Below, piece by piece: positions 38,931 through 50,712 of a stretch of 64,000 nucleotides of DNA. The stretch lies in assembly GCF_024166365.1 (NCBI RefSeq), contig NC_064835.1:62600607-62664606 (forward strand), written 5' to 3'. This stretch comes from Elephas maximus indicus. Taxonomy: Eukaryota > Chordata > Mammalia > Proboscidea > Elephantidae. The notes under the pieces are model-generated. The model was given only the letters and a program-made list of their open reading frames with translations. It was not told where the DNA came from and made no database searches. Both the position numbers and the translations under genes were made by a program. Every line of letters starts with the position of its first letter. Within the stretch, counting starts at the first letter, position 1.

Positions 38931-39042
38931 TTTCAACATTTTTATGTGTAAAATTCAGTGACATTAATTACTTTCATCATGTTGTACATCCATCACCACC
39001 ATTATCTGTTTCTAAATTCTTAATTTGTTCTCTAAATTTTAT

Positions 39043-39780
39043 TTTATTGTTGTTGTTGCAAATGCACACAGCAAAACATACACCAATTAACAGTTTCTAC
39101 ATGTACAATTTAGTGACATTGATTACATTCTTCAAGTTGTGCAACCATCCTCACCCTCCTTTTTGAGTTGTTCCTCCCTCACTGACCTACACTTGCCGCC
39201 CCCCAAGGTTCCTATCTAATCTTTCAAGTTGCTGTTGTCAATTTGATCCCATATAGATAGTTCTTAAAAGAGCATACTGCTCAAAGCAGACCTTTTTTAA
39301 TAGTTAAACTAAACTATTATTTGGTTTTAAGATGACTTCAGGGGATATTTTTGGTTTAAGGTCTAAAGATTATCTCAAAACTATAGTTTTAGGAGTATAT
39401 CCACCCTCCATGGCTCCAGAATGTCTGGAGTCCATGAGAATTTGAAATCCTGTTCTGCATGTTCCCCGTTTTGATCAGAATTCTATGGATTCTTTGATCA
39501 AAATGTTCAGTAATAGGCACCATCTAGTTCTTTTGGTCTCGTCGCAAAGTAGGCAGTTATTCATTGAGGCAATTAGCCACACATTCCATATCCTCCTCCT
39601 ATTCTTGACTCTACTTCTTTCTCTGTTGCTTCAGGTGAACAGAGGCCAATTATTGTGTCTTAATAGTTTTTTGATGACAAAATTCCTAATTTTAGTAAAT
39701 TTTAATGACCTGCTTTTGTGTCCTTTTAAAGAAATCTTTGCCTGCCCCAAGTCATGAATATAACCAAAAGTAATTTTTTA
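39043..39780 (-). mobile_element. L1 3'UTR of a second afrotherian-type subfamily (reverse)
   Basis: Starts with ATTGTTGTTGTTGCAAATGC and continues through AGTTGCTGTTGTCAATTTG, a 3'UTR unlike that of the other L1s here. I associate this type with elephant genomes. It ends near 39780, possibly joining older L1. Confidence 0.6.
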
Positions 39781-39959
39781 ATTCTTTGTTATTTTACATT
39801 TAGGTCTGGAATTTATTTTTGGATGAGTCAAAATCTGAAGCCATAAAGGAAAATATTGGTTTAAATACACAAAATTTTGAAAATTAAGCATACCAAAAAT
39901 GAAACAAAACTAATAATAGACTTAAAAAAAGACTTTTGAGTTGGAACAGTACGTGAACT

Positions 39960-40985
39960 AGATACTTTATAGAAGTTATTCAAATAGCCTAAAAGTATAT
40001 GAAAGATGTTCAACCTTGAATTATCTGCGAAGTACAAATTAAAATCACAATGTGATACTACTACAACCCACCAAAAGGACTATATATATATTTTTTTTAA
40101 TAATTTTTATTGTGCTTTAAGTGAAAGTTTACAAATCAAGTCAGTCTCACATGTAAACTTATATACACCTTACTACATACTCCCATTTGCTCTCCCCCTA
40201 ATGAGTCAGCCTGCTCCCTCCTTCCAGTCTCTCCTTTCATGACCATTTTGCCAGTTTATAACACCTTCTACCCTCCCATCTCCCTTCTAGACAGGAGATG
40301 CCAACATAGTCTCAAGTGTACACCTGATGCAAGTAGCTCACTCCTCATCAGCATCTCTAACCATTAAGTCTGGTCTTTTTATGAGAATTTGGGGTCTGCA
40401 TCCCACTGTTCTCCTGCTAGGACTGTATTTTTAAAATATAGAAAATACCGAGTGTTGGTGAAAATATGGAGCAACTGGAACTCTTATCCACTGAACATGG
40501 AAGTATAAGTTCATGCAAACACTTTAGAATACTGGCTGTTGGTATTTACTAAAGCTGAACATATGCATACCCAAATGATGCAGCATGTCCTCTCTTAAAC
40601 ATATGCCAAAAAAAATATGTATATATGTTTACCAAGAGACATGTTCAAGAACGTTCATAGCAGCATTATTTGTAATAGCCCCAAATTGGGAGCTATGCAA
40701 ATGTCTACCAACAGTAGGATAGATAAAGTGTGATATATTCATAAATGGGTTATTATATGGCAATGAGAATGAATGAATTACAATTACAAGCAACAATGTG
40801 GGTGAATCTCATGAACATAAAGTAGAGAAAAAGAAGCCAGGCACAAAAGAATACATACTATATTATTCCATTTATATGAAATTTTAAAACACGCAAAACT
40901 GTCTGTACTGAAGTCGGATAATGGTTACCTGTGGTGGGGAGGGGTTAATGACTACAGGGGGCATGCACATCTTACTTTAATAGAA
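39960..40985 (+). mobile_element. Old L1 (L1M-like) interrupted by a younger L1
   Basis: Old L1 3' region: TGTTCAACCTTGAATTATCT near 40009, resuming at 40430 and continuing through AGCAGCATTATTTGTAATAG near 40660. Ends in a T-rich stretch. Interrupted at 40087-40425. Confidence 0.75.
40087..40425 (-). mobile_element. 5'-truncated L1 3' end (reverse), nested
   Basis: Complement of the younger L1 3'UTR inserted in the old L1. Flanks read AGGACTATAT on the left and AGGACTGTAT on the right, a probable target duplication. It has an internal gap relative to the 24.7-kb copy. Confidence 0.85.
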
Positions 40986-41127
40986 AGTGTTTTTTTTTTT
41001 TTTTTTTTCAAAGAGGGCATTGGATGAAACCTTTTGGTCCACCCTGGTCCTCTTTTAAATACAGAGCAATAATAGGTAAAATATTAACAGAGAAATCTCA
41101 AAAGACAAAGCTAGGCTCCAAAGTGAC

Positions 41128-41586
41128 CTAAACATTTCTGTAGACCAAAAGTGGAACAGAAATTGAAAGCAGAGGGGTTTCTGAAGCCTTGGGACTGCTG
41201 GGCTCTGGATCTGGAATCATGCAGCAACAACTGGGACTTTGGTTCCTGGGAGTTGATGGGCTTGTCTTAGAAACCTGGTGCTCGTCATGTGAAGCTGGGG
41301 TAGTAGGGAGAGGCTCCTCTGCTTTTGAAAGGAGGTTGAAGAAATCTTCTGGCAACTTTTGCTTGGAGAGGAGCCCGATTATATAAAAATAAAGTCTAGC
41401 CCCAGGACAGGAAATAAACCAAGCTTCCACCAGCTTACAGGCTGAGACTCCTCTAAATACTCTTAGTATTGGCCGAAGGCTAACCATCATAAGACCCAGA
41501 TCTGAGCTAGAGTCTGGAAAGGTGGAGGCAACTTTAAAAATTCTAGGCAGAGAGGAGTAATAGAAGAGACAGAAAACTCCTTTCAT
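41128..41586 (-). other. Unexplained 152-codon open frame
   Basis: Complete ATG-to-stop frame in unique-looking sequence. The C-terminal half is Ser/Pro/Thr-rich (EEPLPTTPASHDEHQVSK, then SPSTPRNQSPSCCCMIP). No recognised domain, no obvious promoter and no poly(A) support. It could be chance, an ancient element gene relic, or an exon of an unannotated transcript. Function unknown. Confidence 0.2.
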
Positions 41587-41720
41587 GCAGAGTTCTGAAA
41601 TGGACCCTAATATAGATTGGAATTTTTAATGCAATTAAAATGGGCTTGTGAAATAAAGTTCTAAAACACACATAAAAGCCTAATTCTAGGATAGACAGAC
41701 GATCAACAAGAGGAGGATGA

Positions 41721-42693
41721 GCCGAGTGAAATAAGTCAGTCATAAAAGGATAAATATTGTATGAGACCACTACTGTAAATAATCATGGAAAGGTTTACAT
41801 ACAAAAAGAAACAATCTTTGATGGTTACAAGGGAGGGGATGGGTAGGGGTGGAAGACAATAGATAAGTGGAAACTTTGGTGAAGAGTAAGATAGTACACA
41901 ATACTGGGAAAGCCAGCTCAACCTTGGACAAGGCAAGGTCATGGTAGCTCCATAAAAATACATCCAAACTCCCTGAGGGACTGAATTGCTGGGCTGAGGG
42001 CTGTGGGGACCATGAAGTCAGGGACTATCTAGCTCAATTGGCATAACATAGTTTATAAAGAATATGTCCTACATTCTACTTTGGTGAGTAGTGTCTGAGG
42101 TCTTAAAAGCTTGTGACCGGCCATCTAGGATACTCCACTGGTCTCACCCCTTCGGGAGCAAGGAAGAATGAAGAAAACTAAAGACAGTCCAAAGGACTAA
42201 TGGACCACATCTACCACGGCCTCCACCAGACCAAATCCACTACAAGATGGTGGCCACCTACCACCACTGACTGCTCTCACAGGGGTCACAATAGAGGGTC
42301 CTGGACAGAGCTGGAGAAAAATGTAGAGCAAAATTCTAACTCAAAAAGAAATACCAGACTTGCTGGCCTGACAGAGACTGGAGAAACCCTGAGGATATGG
42401 CCCCCAAACACCCTTTCAGCTCAGGAATGAGGCCACTCCTGAGGTTCACCCTTCAGCCAAAGATTGAAAAGGCCCATGGAACAAAACAAGAATAAAGAGG
42501 TCCACCAGCCCTGGGGCAGGCACTGGAAGGCAGGAGCGAACAGGAAATCTGGTAATATGGAACCCAGGTTTTCGAAGGGAGAGTATTGACATGTCGTGGG
42601 GTTGTTGACCAATGTCATAGAACACTGTGTGCACTAACTAATGAGAAACTAGTTCTATAAACCTTCATCCAAAGCAGAATGAAAAAAAAAAAA
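41721..42693 (+). mobile_element. 5'-truncated L1 3'UTR
   Basis: Nearly 1 kb of L1 3'UTR from the GAGACCACTACTGTAAAT region to an A-tract, flanked by a perfect 13-bp duplication AAGAGGAGGATGA at 41708-41720 and 42694-42706. Confidence 0.93.
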
Positions 42694-43079
42694 AAGAGGA
42701 GGATGAATTCACTCTAGATGAAATGAATCTTATAAAACAGTCCGGTAAAGACTTTAATTGTTTATGTTGTCCAAGAAGATAAATGAAAGCTAATATCCAT
42801 AGGAAAATAAAATAAATTATAAAACAAAACCAAGAAGAAATGAACTAAGAAAATATAAAAATAACCAATATGGTTATTCAAGTGGATGCACATGTCAAAA
42901 GTTACAGGGCTGTACATCTAGAAAGATAGAAAAATTGTACATAAATTATACCTTAATAAATCTTACTTAAAATAACAAATTAGAAATGTTTGGGGATGGG
43001 GTAGATACTGAAATAAAAAGAAAATGAAATGAATGCTCCCAAAAAAGCAACAGAGTGACAAAAAGATTTTTAAAAGATG

Positions 43080-43325
43080 TGATAAGCCAATCAGTTAAGG
43101 GACGGAAGGTCAGATGGAAGGGCTCCAACACGCATTCAACAGGAGCTCTGGAAGGAATGGCAGAGACATGGGGCCTTGGTTTGAAAATGCACACAGAGTT
43201 AATAAAAATAAACCCACACCTAGATAAAAACATTAAGGATAAATGGAAAATCTTAAAAGCTACCAGAAATAAAAAGATTTTCTTTAAAGGAACAACAATT
43301 ACACTGACAACAGAATTAAAATAAG
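43080..43325 (+). mobile_element. Old L1/HAL1 fragment
   Basis: Contains ATAAACCCACACCTAGATAA and AATCTTAAAAGCTACCAGAA, a signature of old L1 or HAL1 ORF sequence. Confidence 0.6.
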
Positions 43326-43344
43326 CTGGGGGTGAACGAAGGGG

Positions 43345-43492
43345 CCTTGGCGGTGCAGTGGTTAAACCACTTGGCTGCCAACCGAAAGGTTGGAGGTTCG
43401 AACCTACCAGCTACTCTGTGGCACTGTGGGGCAGCTCTACTCTGTCGCATAAGATCTCTAGGAGTGGAAATTGACTGGATAGCAATGAGTTT
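43345..43492 (+). mobile_element. AfroSINE, diverged
   Basis: Older copy with B box GGTTGGAGGTTCGAACC and a decayed tail. Confidence 0.85.
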
Positions 43493-43819
43493 GCCATTAG
43501 GGGTGGATGAGAGTAGAAACCAAACAAGAATGACCATGAGTTGAAAATTGTTGAGGCTGGCTGATAAGTACATGGGGCTTCATTATAGTATTCTTTCTGC
43601 TTTTGTTTATATCTAAAAACTTTTATAGTAAAAAGTGACAGTAAGAATAAGGACTGGAGATAAATGAGTTGTGTTTAACTTAAGAAGGTAGAAAAAAGAG
43701 CAGGGGAAAGTTAAAGAAAAGATTATAAGGAAAGAAAAAGATACAAATAAGAACATTAGATAATGTAATACAAAAAATATATAGTTGAGAGAATCAATAA
43801 ACTCCAAAAGAGTACTTTG

Positions 43820-45380
43820 GAAAAGATAATAGGATTAACAAATCTCTATCAAGACTGACCAAGAGTAAAAACGGCAAAGGCCTAAATAATAATATTATGG
43901 ATGATGATGAGGCAAGACCAGAGATGAAATAGAGATTATTCCATCATAAGAGAATATTGTGAATAAAATTGTCAATACATTTGAAAACTTACATGAAATG
44001 GGTAATTTTCTAGAAAATTATAAATTGTCACAATTAACCTCAGAAAAAATAGAAAACCGTATCACTGATCATTCAGTGATAATCAAAATTTTATGAACCA
44101 CATTCCCTTTTCCCCCCAAAAGATATCCAGTCTCAACAGTTTTATAGGCAATTTTTTTCCAAATCTTCATGAAGCCGATAATCCTGATTGTATACTGTTT
44201 CAGGGAGTTGCAAAGAGGGACAGCTGCCCAAATCGTTACATGAGGCAAGTCTAGCCTTAACATCCAAACCAGGAAAAAAGAGTATAAAAGAAAAAAAAAA
44301 AAGATTGAAATGAATTATCCTTGTGAACAAAGCTGCTAAAAGGCTAAATAAAATATTAGCAAATCAAAGCAGCTTATACAAAACAATAGTCATGATCAAA
44401 TAGCGCTTGTTATAGGAATGTGAAAAAGGTCAATATCATAAAATCTGTTCAGGTGTATACCATATTAAAGATTAAAGAAAAAATATATAACCATTTTAAT
44501 AGATGGAGAAGAAAACATTTGATCAAATTCTACAATCATTTTTAAAAATATAAACTTTTAGCAAACTAAAGGGTGAAAGTAGTCATCAAAGTAGCACTCC
44601 ATATTAACAGATTAAAGAAAAAATAGCCTTAGTAGATGCAGAAAAAAGAATTGGTAAAATTCAACATTCATTTAAAAAGTATACCTTTTACCAAAGTAAA
44701 GGGTAGTCATTAAAAACATACAAGCATCATATTTAATATGAGAATTTAGGACCAGCCCTAGTTAAAATCAGGAAAAAGACATGTACATTCATTGTCATAG
44801 TGTTTATTTGTCATTGTGCTGGTGATGCTAGGAAACACAATAAGACACAAAAATAAAGATATATAAGAATTGGAAAGAAGAAAAGAAAACTGTCCTAATT
44901 TATAGGCAACATGATTGTCTAGAGAAAAAATTCAAGCAAATCTGCGGAAAAACTATGAGAACTAATGGGAAAATTTAGTAAGGTTGCTGGATACAACATC
45001 AATATATAAAAATCAGTAGTGGCCAGTAAACATAATAGACAAATAGATCCCATTCATAACTGCAACAGAAACTATAACATACATAGGAATAAACTTAAAA
45101 AAAAAAAACTTAAAAGGTGTGTGAAATATTTCAAGAGAAAATTAGAAAACATTATTGAGGGACATAAAATAAGACCTAAAGACTCAGTATCATAGATGGC
45201 AATTCTTCCCATATTAATCTAAAAATTAAATGCAATTACAATTTTATAAATTTCAGTCTAATTGTGGAACTGGACAAGTGGATTCAAAACCTATAGAGTA
45301 AAGCTCCAGGAATCTCCAAGATCATCTGAATAAGATGACCAAGGTGAAGGAACTTGCTGTACCTGAAATCAACACTTCTT
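43820..45380 (+). mobile_element. Old L1 ORF2 region with internal tandem duplication
   Basis: Decayed L1 ORF2 (ATAGATCCCATTCATAACTG near 45042 and an endonuclease/RT-type layout). It contains two head-to-tail copies of the same segment of about 130 bp (44460-44595 and 44598-44720). No open frame remains. Confidence 0.7.
44460..44720 (+). repeat. Tandem duplication inside an old L1
   Basis: Both copies begin CATATTAA..ATTAAAGAAAAAATA and run through the GATG(C/G)AGAA, AATTC(T/A)AC and AAAGGGT blocks, diverged from one another by roughly a quarter. Each corresponds to the L1 ORF2 segment around the conserved AFDKIQ motif. Confidence 0.6.
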
Positions 45381-45389
45381 ATAAAGCTA

Positions 45390-45555
45390 TGGAAACCCTG
45401 GTGGTGTAGCGGTTAAGTGATACGGCTGCTAACCAAGAGGTGAGCAGTTCGAATGTGCCAGGAGCTCCTTGGAAACTCTACAGGGCAGTTCTACTCTGTC
45501 CTATAGGGTCGCTGTGAGTCGGGATCGACTCGACGGCAGTGGCTTTGGTTTTTGG
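45390..45555 (+). mobile_element. AfroSINE, young-looking
   Basis: Near-consensus copy retaining GTCGGGATCGACTCGACGGC, with a perfect 10-bp duplication TATAAAGCTA at 45380-45389 and 45556-45565. Confidence 0.95.
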
Positions 45556-45793
45556 TATAAAGCTAAAGTAATAAAGATGGTGTGATAGCAGCAGAGGGTG
45601 AAACAAATGGAACAGAATGGAATAAACTGACCGAGGCACATATGGAAACCTAAGGTATGACTGAGGAGGCACAGTGCATCAGTGGAAGATAAAGGACTCC
45701 CCCAAAATGTAACCAAATTAATTGATTATGCATATGGGAAAAGAAAAAGTAGATTACTACCTTACAGCATACACAAAAATAAATTATAACGGG

Positions 45794-46494
45794 TGCTATG
45801 GATTGAATTATGTCCCCCCAAAATGTGTGTTAACTTGGCTAGGCTATGACTCCCAGTATTGTGTGATTGTCCACCATTTTGTCATCTGATGTGATTTTCC
45901 TTTGTGTTGTAAATCCTACCTCTATGATGTTAATGAGGCAGGATTAGAGGTGGTTATGTTAATGACGGGAGCCCTGGTGACACAGTGGTTAAAAGAATGG
46001 CTGCTAACCATAAGGTAGGCAGATCGAATCCACCAGCTGCTCTTTGGAAACCCTATCTGGCAGTTCTACTCTATCCTAGAGGGTGGCTATGAGTCGGAAT
46101 TGACTCGATGTCAACCTTTTAATTTTTTTTTATGTTAATGAGTCAGGACTGAATTTACAAGATTAGCTTGTATCTTGAGTCAATCTCTTTTGAGATGTAA
46201 AAGAGAGAAGCAAGCAGAGAAACAGGGGAACCTCATGTCACTAAGAAGGTAGTGCCAGGGGCAGAGTGAGTATTTTGGACCCGGCAACCCTGCACTGAGA
46301 AGCTCCTAGACCAAGGGAAGATTGATGAAAAGGACCTTCCTCCAGAGCCAACAAAGAGAGAGAAAGACTTTCCCTGGAGCTGGCACTGTGAATTTGGAGT
46401 TGTAGCTTCCTAAACTGTCAGAGAATAAATTTCTCTTTGTTAAAGACATATGCTTATGGTATTTCTGTTATCACAGCACTAGATAACTAAGACA
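45794..46494 (+). mobile_element. ERVL-class solo LTR (MLT2-like) with AfroSINE inside
   Basis: Starts TGCTATGGATTGAATTATG, contains TTAACTTGGCTAGGCTATGA, and ends AGATAACTAAGACA with an AATAAATTTC poly(A) region. It is flanked by ACGGG (45789-45793) and ATGGG (46495-46499), a 5-bp duplication with one difference, as ERVL elements make. Solo LTR fossil with no internal genes. The family name is by resemblance. Confidence 0.7.
45966..46130 (+). mobile_element. AfroSINE in LTR
   Basis: Full-length copy with 11-bp duplication TATGTTAATGA at 45955-45965 and 46131-46141. It post-dates the LTR. Confidence 0.94.
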
Positions 46495-46599
46495 ATGGGT
46501 TTGAAAACCTAAATGTAAAAAGCAAAATTTCAATTTTTTTGGAGGAAATGTAGAATAGCTTTATGACTTCATAAAGCTATGAAGGAACCCCCCCCCCCA

Positions 46600-46652
46600 A
46601 AAAAAAAACCCATTGCCATCCAGTTGATTCTGACTCATAGCAACCCTGTATG
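46600..46652 (-). mobile_element. AfroSINE tail fragment (reverse)
   Basis: Poly-C/poly-A run then CCATTGCCATCCAGTTGATT, a very short, 5'-truncated reverse copy. Confidence 0.75.
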
Positions 46653-47966
46653 AAGGAAAGGGAAAGGAAAAAAATTCTTAAATACGCAGAACACATCATC
46701 AAGATTGCTGCATTCAAATTTAAAACATAATAAACAAAGAAAATAGATGAACCACAAACTGGGAGAAGATATTTATAACGCACAGAGTTGACAGGGTTTG
46801 AACAAAGAAGCAGAGCCACTAGGGATTACATGGAATAGGGAATTTATTATGAAATTTTTACTTTACACAATTATGGGAGCTGGTTAAACAGTTTATGTAC
46901 AGCTGTTGCTTGTACATCTGGTGCTGAGACCTGAAGCCAGCAGGACAGGCAATGAGGAAGAAAAGATGGACATGAAGTGGGAGAGACAAGGACAACATGA
47001 ACCTTTGACAAAAGCTGGAACTCACAAGGATAAATGGGAACTCATTTGGGTCTCTCACTACTTCCAAGCCTCCAGCTTCAATGATGCAAGTGACCTGTAG
47101 GATAATCTGATGCCCTTCGTCCCAGGGTTAAAATCATACCTAGCCCAGGAGTCAGAGAAGCTGAAGGAAGAGCTGTAAGAGCTGTGAACCTGGATGCTGC
47201 CTCACACCAATAAAGTGAGTTAATACGTCCACAACAATGTACTTGGGCTGTAATAACACCTGGAACACCCCTTTTTCACCATACTTAACTTTCAAATAAA
47301 GACTATAGCAAATTAGTGATTCTGCTAACATAATGCTAACATGATTCACTCACACAATGAAAACATATCAGATCAATTGATTATCCATATGGAAAGAGAA
47401 AAATATATTCCTAACCCTCCCATTCTCTACCAAGGAGGATACAAAGTCCTTTTATTCATCCTGCACCCTGAAGGACATTACCCAAGCCCTGCATTGTAAT
47501 TTAGTCTTCAAAAGGCCATTCTACTGTTCTTTCAGGCCATCTGCTTCAGGGTGATGAGGAACATGGTGAGACCAGTGAATTCTATGAGCCTGTGCCCATC
47601 GTGGGTTTCATTTGCTATAAAATAAGTTCTTTTGTCAGAAGCAATGCTGTGTGGAATGCCATGACAGTAAATAAGACAGGATTATGATGATACGATGGGC
47701 AGGAAAGACAAATCTGTATCAGAGTAAATGGATATTCTAGTGAGAACAAACCAGTGCCCTGTCCTATGTAATCAACCTGTCACCAGATCACTGATTCATT
47801 GCTGAAGAATGTTACCATATCAAGGGATCAGTGTTGGTCTCCGCTGCTGGCAGGTTGGGCACTCAACAGTGACTATAGCCAGACTGGCTTTGATGAATGG
47901 GAATCCATATTACTAAACCCATGTATACCCTCCATCCCTCCCATGATGGCCACATTTTTCACGAGT

Positions 47967-48515
47967 CTGTCTTAGGCTGGATCCTCTAGAGAAGCAAAAC
48001 CAATAAAGTGTATAAATATATATATAGAGAGAGATTTATATCAAAGATACAGCACAGGGGATTGTAGAGGCTGGAATGTCCCAAGTCTGTGGATTAGGAT
48101 AGAGGCTTCTCCCTATTCATGTAGCTGAAGGGGCTGGCGAACCCAAGATCAGGAGATTGGAAAGCAGGGTTCTTGCTCACAGGCTGTAAATATCAACAAA
48201 TTCCATGACTGGCAGTCAAGTCCACAAGGCTTCTCCTGATTCACACAGCTGCAGAGGCTGGCAAGTCCAAGATCAAGTAAGCTGATAGCTCAAGTTCCAA
48301 AAACTGGAGGTCAAACGAACAGGGGGCAGCCACAGGATCCAGAGCGAGCAAAAAAAACAGAAATTCTACTTATATTCGGATGCAGGCTGCACCTCCAAGG
48401 AAACTCCCTTTAAACTGATTGTCCACTCACCATAGAATCCATCATGGGAGTGATCACATATAAACACTGAGAATCATGGCCCAGCCAGTTTGACACACAG
48501 TCTTAACCATTACAA
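47967..48515 (-). mobile_element. MLT2-like ERVL solo LTR, nested
   Basis: Begins TGTCTTAGGCTGGATCCTCT with a (TA)n/(GA)n run and a reverse AATAAA-like ATTTATAT, and ends near CTTAACCATTACA, as MLT2 LTRs do in reverse orientation. Fossil LTR without genes. Confidence 0.65.
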
Positions 48516-49557
48516 ACCCATTATGGTAAATATACCTATTTTGTCTTTGGGGATTAAGTACCACCAGCTGGCCCCTGCCAACCTGGCATCCCATCATCCC
48601 CATTGAATTTGGGGAGTCCAGTTCAATGGCATAAGTTCTCATAGTCATTTCTGGCCTACAGAAAATATACATCACTGAGGTCTTCAAAGATGGCCGAGTC
48701 CCTTCACAAATATGTTTCTCACAGGCTTGGTGAAGAGAGTATCCTCTGGACCTTCCTGGGCACATATTTAGATGGCAGGCAAACAGGTCTTATATGATAA
48801 ATCTATTCTAGCATTCCAATCTCTCTCAGCCTTTGTATACCTTTTTCTGCAGTATACCAATATTTCAATCAACCAACCAAAGTGCTAGAGCCACTGAAGG
48901 TAATACATTGAGTCAGGAATCTCTGCTTAGTGAATGCTTATAAACAAATCCAGCCTAATTCAACTTTGTATTCCTGATGCCACATCTTCAGGTTCATTTA
49001 CACACAATTCCCTGGGTTTTTGCCAATATAAACTGGCAGAATCATGCAATTGTTTTGGTGTGTATTGCACCTCCTTGTGGGTCAAACTTTGTACCTCACC
49101 CTCTGGAGCCTGCTTGGACTTGAGCCTAGAAACAATGAAAGGTGATGGAAGTAGGTCCTGAGAAGAATCAAGGCTACCACCTCAGGGAAGGTGATTACAG
49201 GTTCTTCAGTCAAAGAAAGTCTAACTTCCTCAGATGGGGTGGAAGGGATTGTTCTCTGGAAAAGAGGGTTCAGCCAGATTTAAGGACTCAAGATCCTCAG
49301 ATTTATTGGAATCTGCGCATATATGTTTCTATTCCAATTTTCAAGGTCCCATTCCTTCCCAATTAATGACCTAACTTTAACAGAAGACACCTGTGAGGTT
49401 GAGACTATAATTTGCCCCATAGGACACCCATAGAAACTTTCAGGTCCCTTACATGGACCTTGAGATGGGAATTTAAAGCCCTGATTCATCATACTTTTTC
49501 CCCTAAGTTCTTCAGGGCACTTGGAAACCACTCCCATTTCCTTTATAAAACCCCTTA

Positions 49558-49714
49558 TGGAAACTCTGGTGGCTTAGTGGTTAAGAGCTATGGCTGCTAA
49601 CCAAAAGATCAGCAGCTCGAATCCGCCAGGTTCTCCTTGGAAACTCTGTGGGGCAGTTCCGCTCTGTTCTATAGGGTTGCTATGAGTCAGAATCGACTTG
49701 ATGGCAATGGGTTT
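49558..49714 (+). mobile_element. AfroSINE
   Basis: Full-length short form (GGAAACTCTGGTGGCTTAG to GATGGCAATGGGTTTT) inside the old ERVL remnant. Confidence 0.92.
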
Positions 49715-50597
49715 TATTCCCATTATACTTGTATGTCCAAGCAAATATTTGGTCAATCAAGACCATGACTTCTATAGGCACTTGGTTACAGTGGTATACA
49801 GGTATAATATCAGTAACTTTTTCCATTGCATGCCATGGAATACCAGTGACCTCTTTACTCTGGAAAAAGGGTCATTCATGCCTTGAAGTGTACTCAGACC
49901 ACAGAATCAATTCTGGACAACCCAGACCCAACTCAGAGAACCTATCCCTAAGGTTCTGTTCCTCTGGAACCACATCTGGTAGCAAATTCTGTATCCTCAG
50001 TGTCCAGAGAAGCAGACCACTAGGAGTGGTGCAGAATAAGAAATTTGTTATGGAAATTTGACCTTACACAGTGTGTAAAGGTGAGGCTGTTACTTCTTTG
50101 TCTGGTGCTGAGATCTGAAGTTACAGGGCAAACAGTGGGGGAAGGAAAGGTGGGTGTAAATGGGGGAGCAGAGACAAACCAGAACCAGGAGGAAGGGCAA
50201 AGATGAACTGGAACGTACTTCAGCCATGCATCAGTTCCAAGCCCCTTATTTTGATGATGCTGGTAACATGCAAGAAAACCTGGTGTCCTTCATCCCGGAA
50301 CTAGCCGAGGAGTTGGGGAAAATGAAGAGGTGGTCTGGTGGGAACTGAATCAGCTGTGTACCCAACTCCTCTCATCACTAAGAGACTCTCCCACCCCCTT
50401 TTCTGAACCCATTCATATACAGGCAAACTGTTTAGAGAGGGAGGGGAAAAAGTGGTGGTACTAGAGATTGCTAATATGTACTGATCACTTAAGCTTTGCA
50501 CTTGGGTTATCTCATTTAAGTAGAGAACAAGTTTCTTTCTTGGACTGAGGAAGAAGCATAGCTCTAGAGGGGAATGTTTTGAGCCCTAGTAGCCTGG

Positions 50598-50712
50598 TTG
50601 GTGATCTACTTCCAAAAAATTGGCCACTGAAAACCCTGTAGAGCACAGTACTACTCTGACACACTTGGGTTCACCCTGAGTCGGAGTTGACTCCAGGGCA
50701 GCTGGTGGTGGT
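50598..50712 (+). mobile_element. AfroSINE 3' half (long subfamily)
   Basis: Starts at GTGATCTACTTCCAAAAAAT and ends at the GGAGTTGACTCCAGGGCAG tail; head missing. Confidence 0.8.

Larger units (their letters stand above)
46795..50360 (-). mobile_element. Fossil ERVL-class provirus remnant (ERV3-16-like) with flanking LTR-like repeats
   Basis: Two homologous direct repeats of about 360-400 bp (46795-47185 and 50005-50360; both contain CTGGTGCTGAGA(C/T)CTGAAG) bracket an internal region with decayed retroviral-like sequence. The layout is that of an old provirus read on the minus strand. A separate MLT2-like LTR (47967-48515) and an AfroSINE (49558-49714) inserted later. It is thoroughly broken with many lesions and has no coding capacity. 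It is probably pre- or early placental in age; family by resemblance only. Confidence 0.5.
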
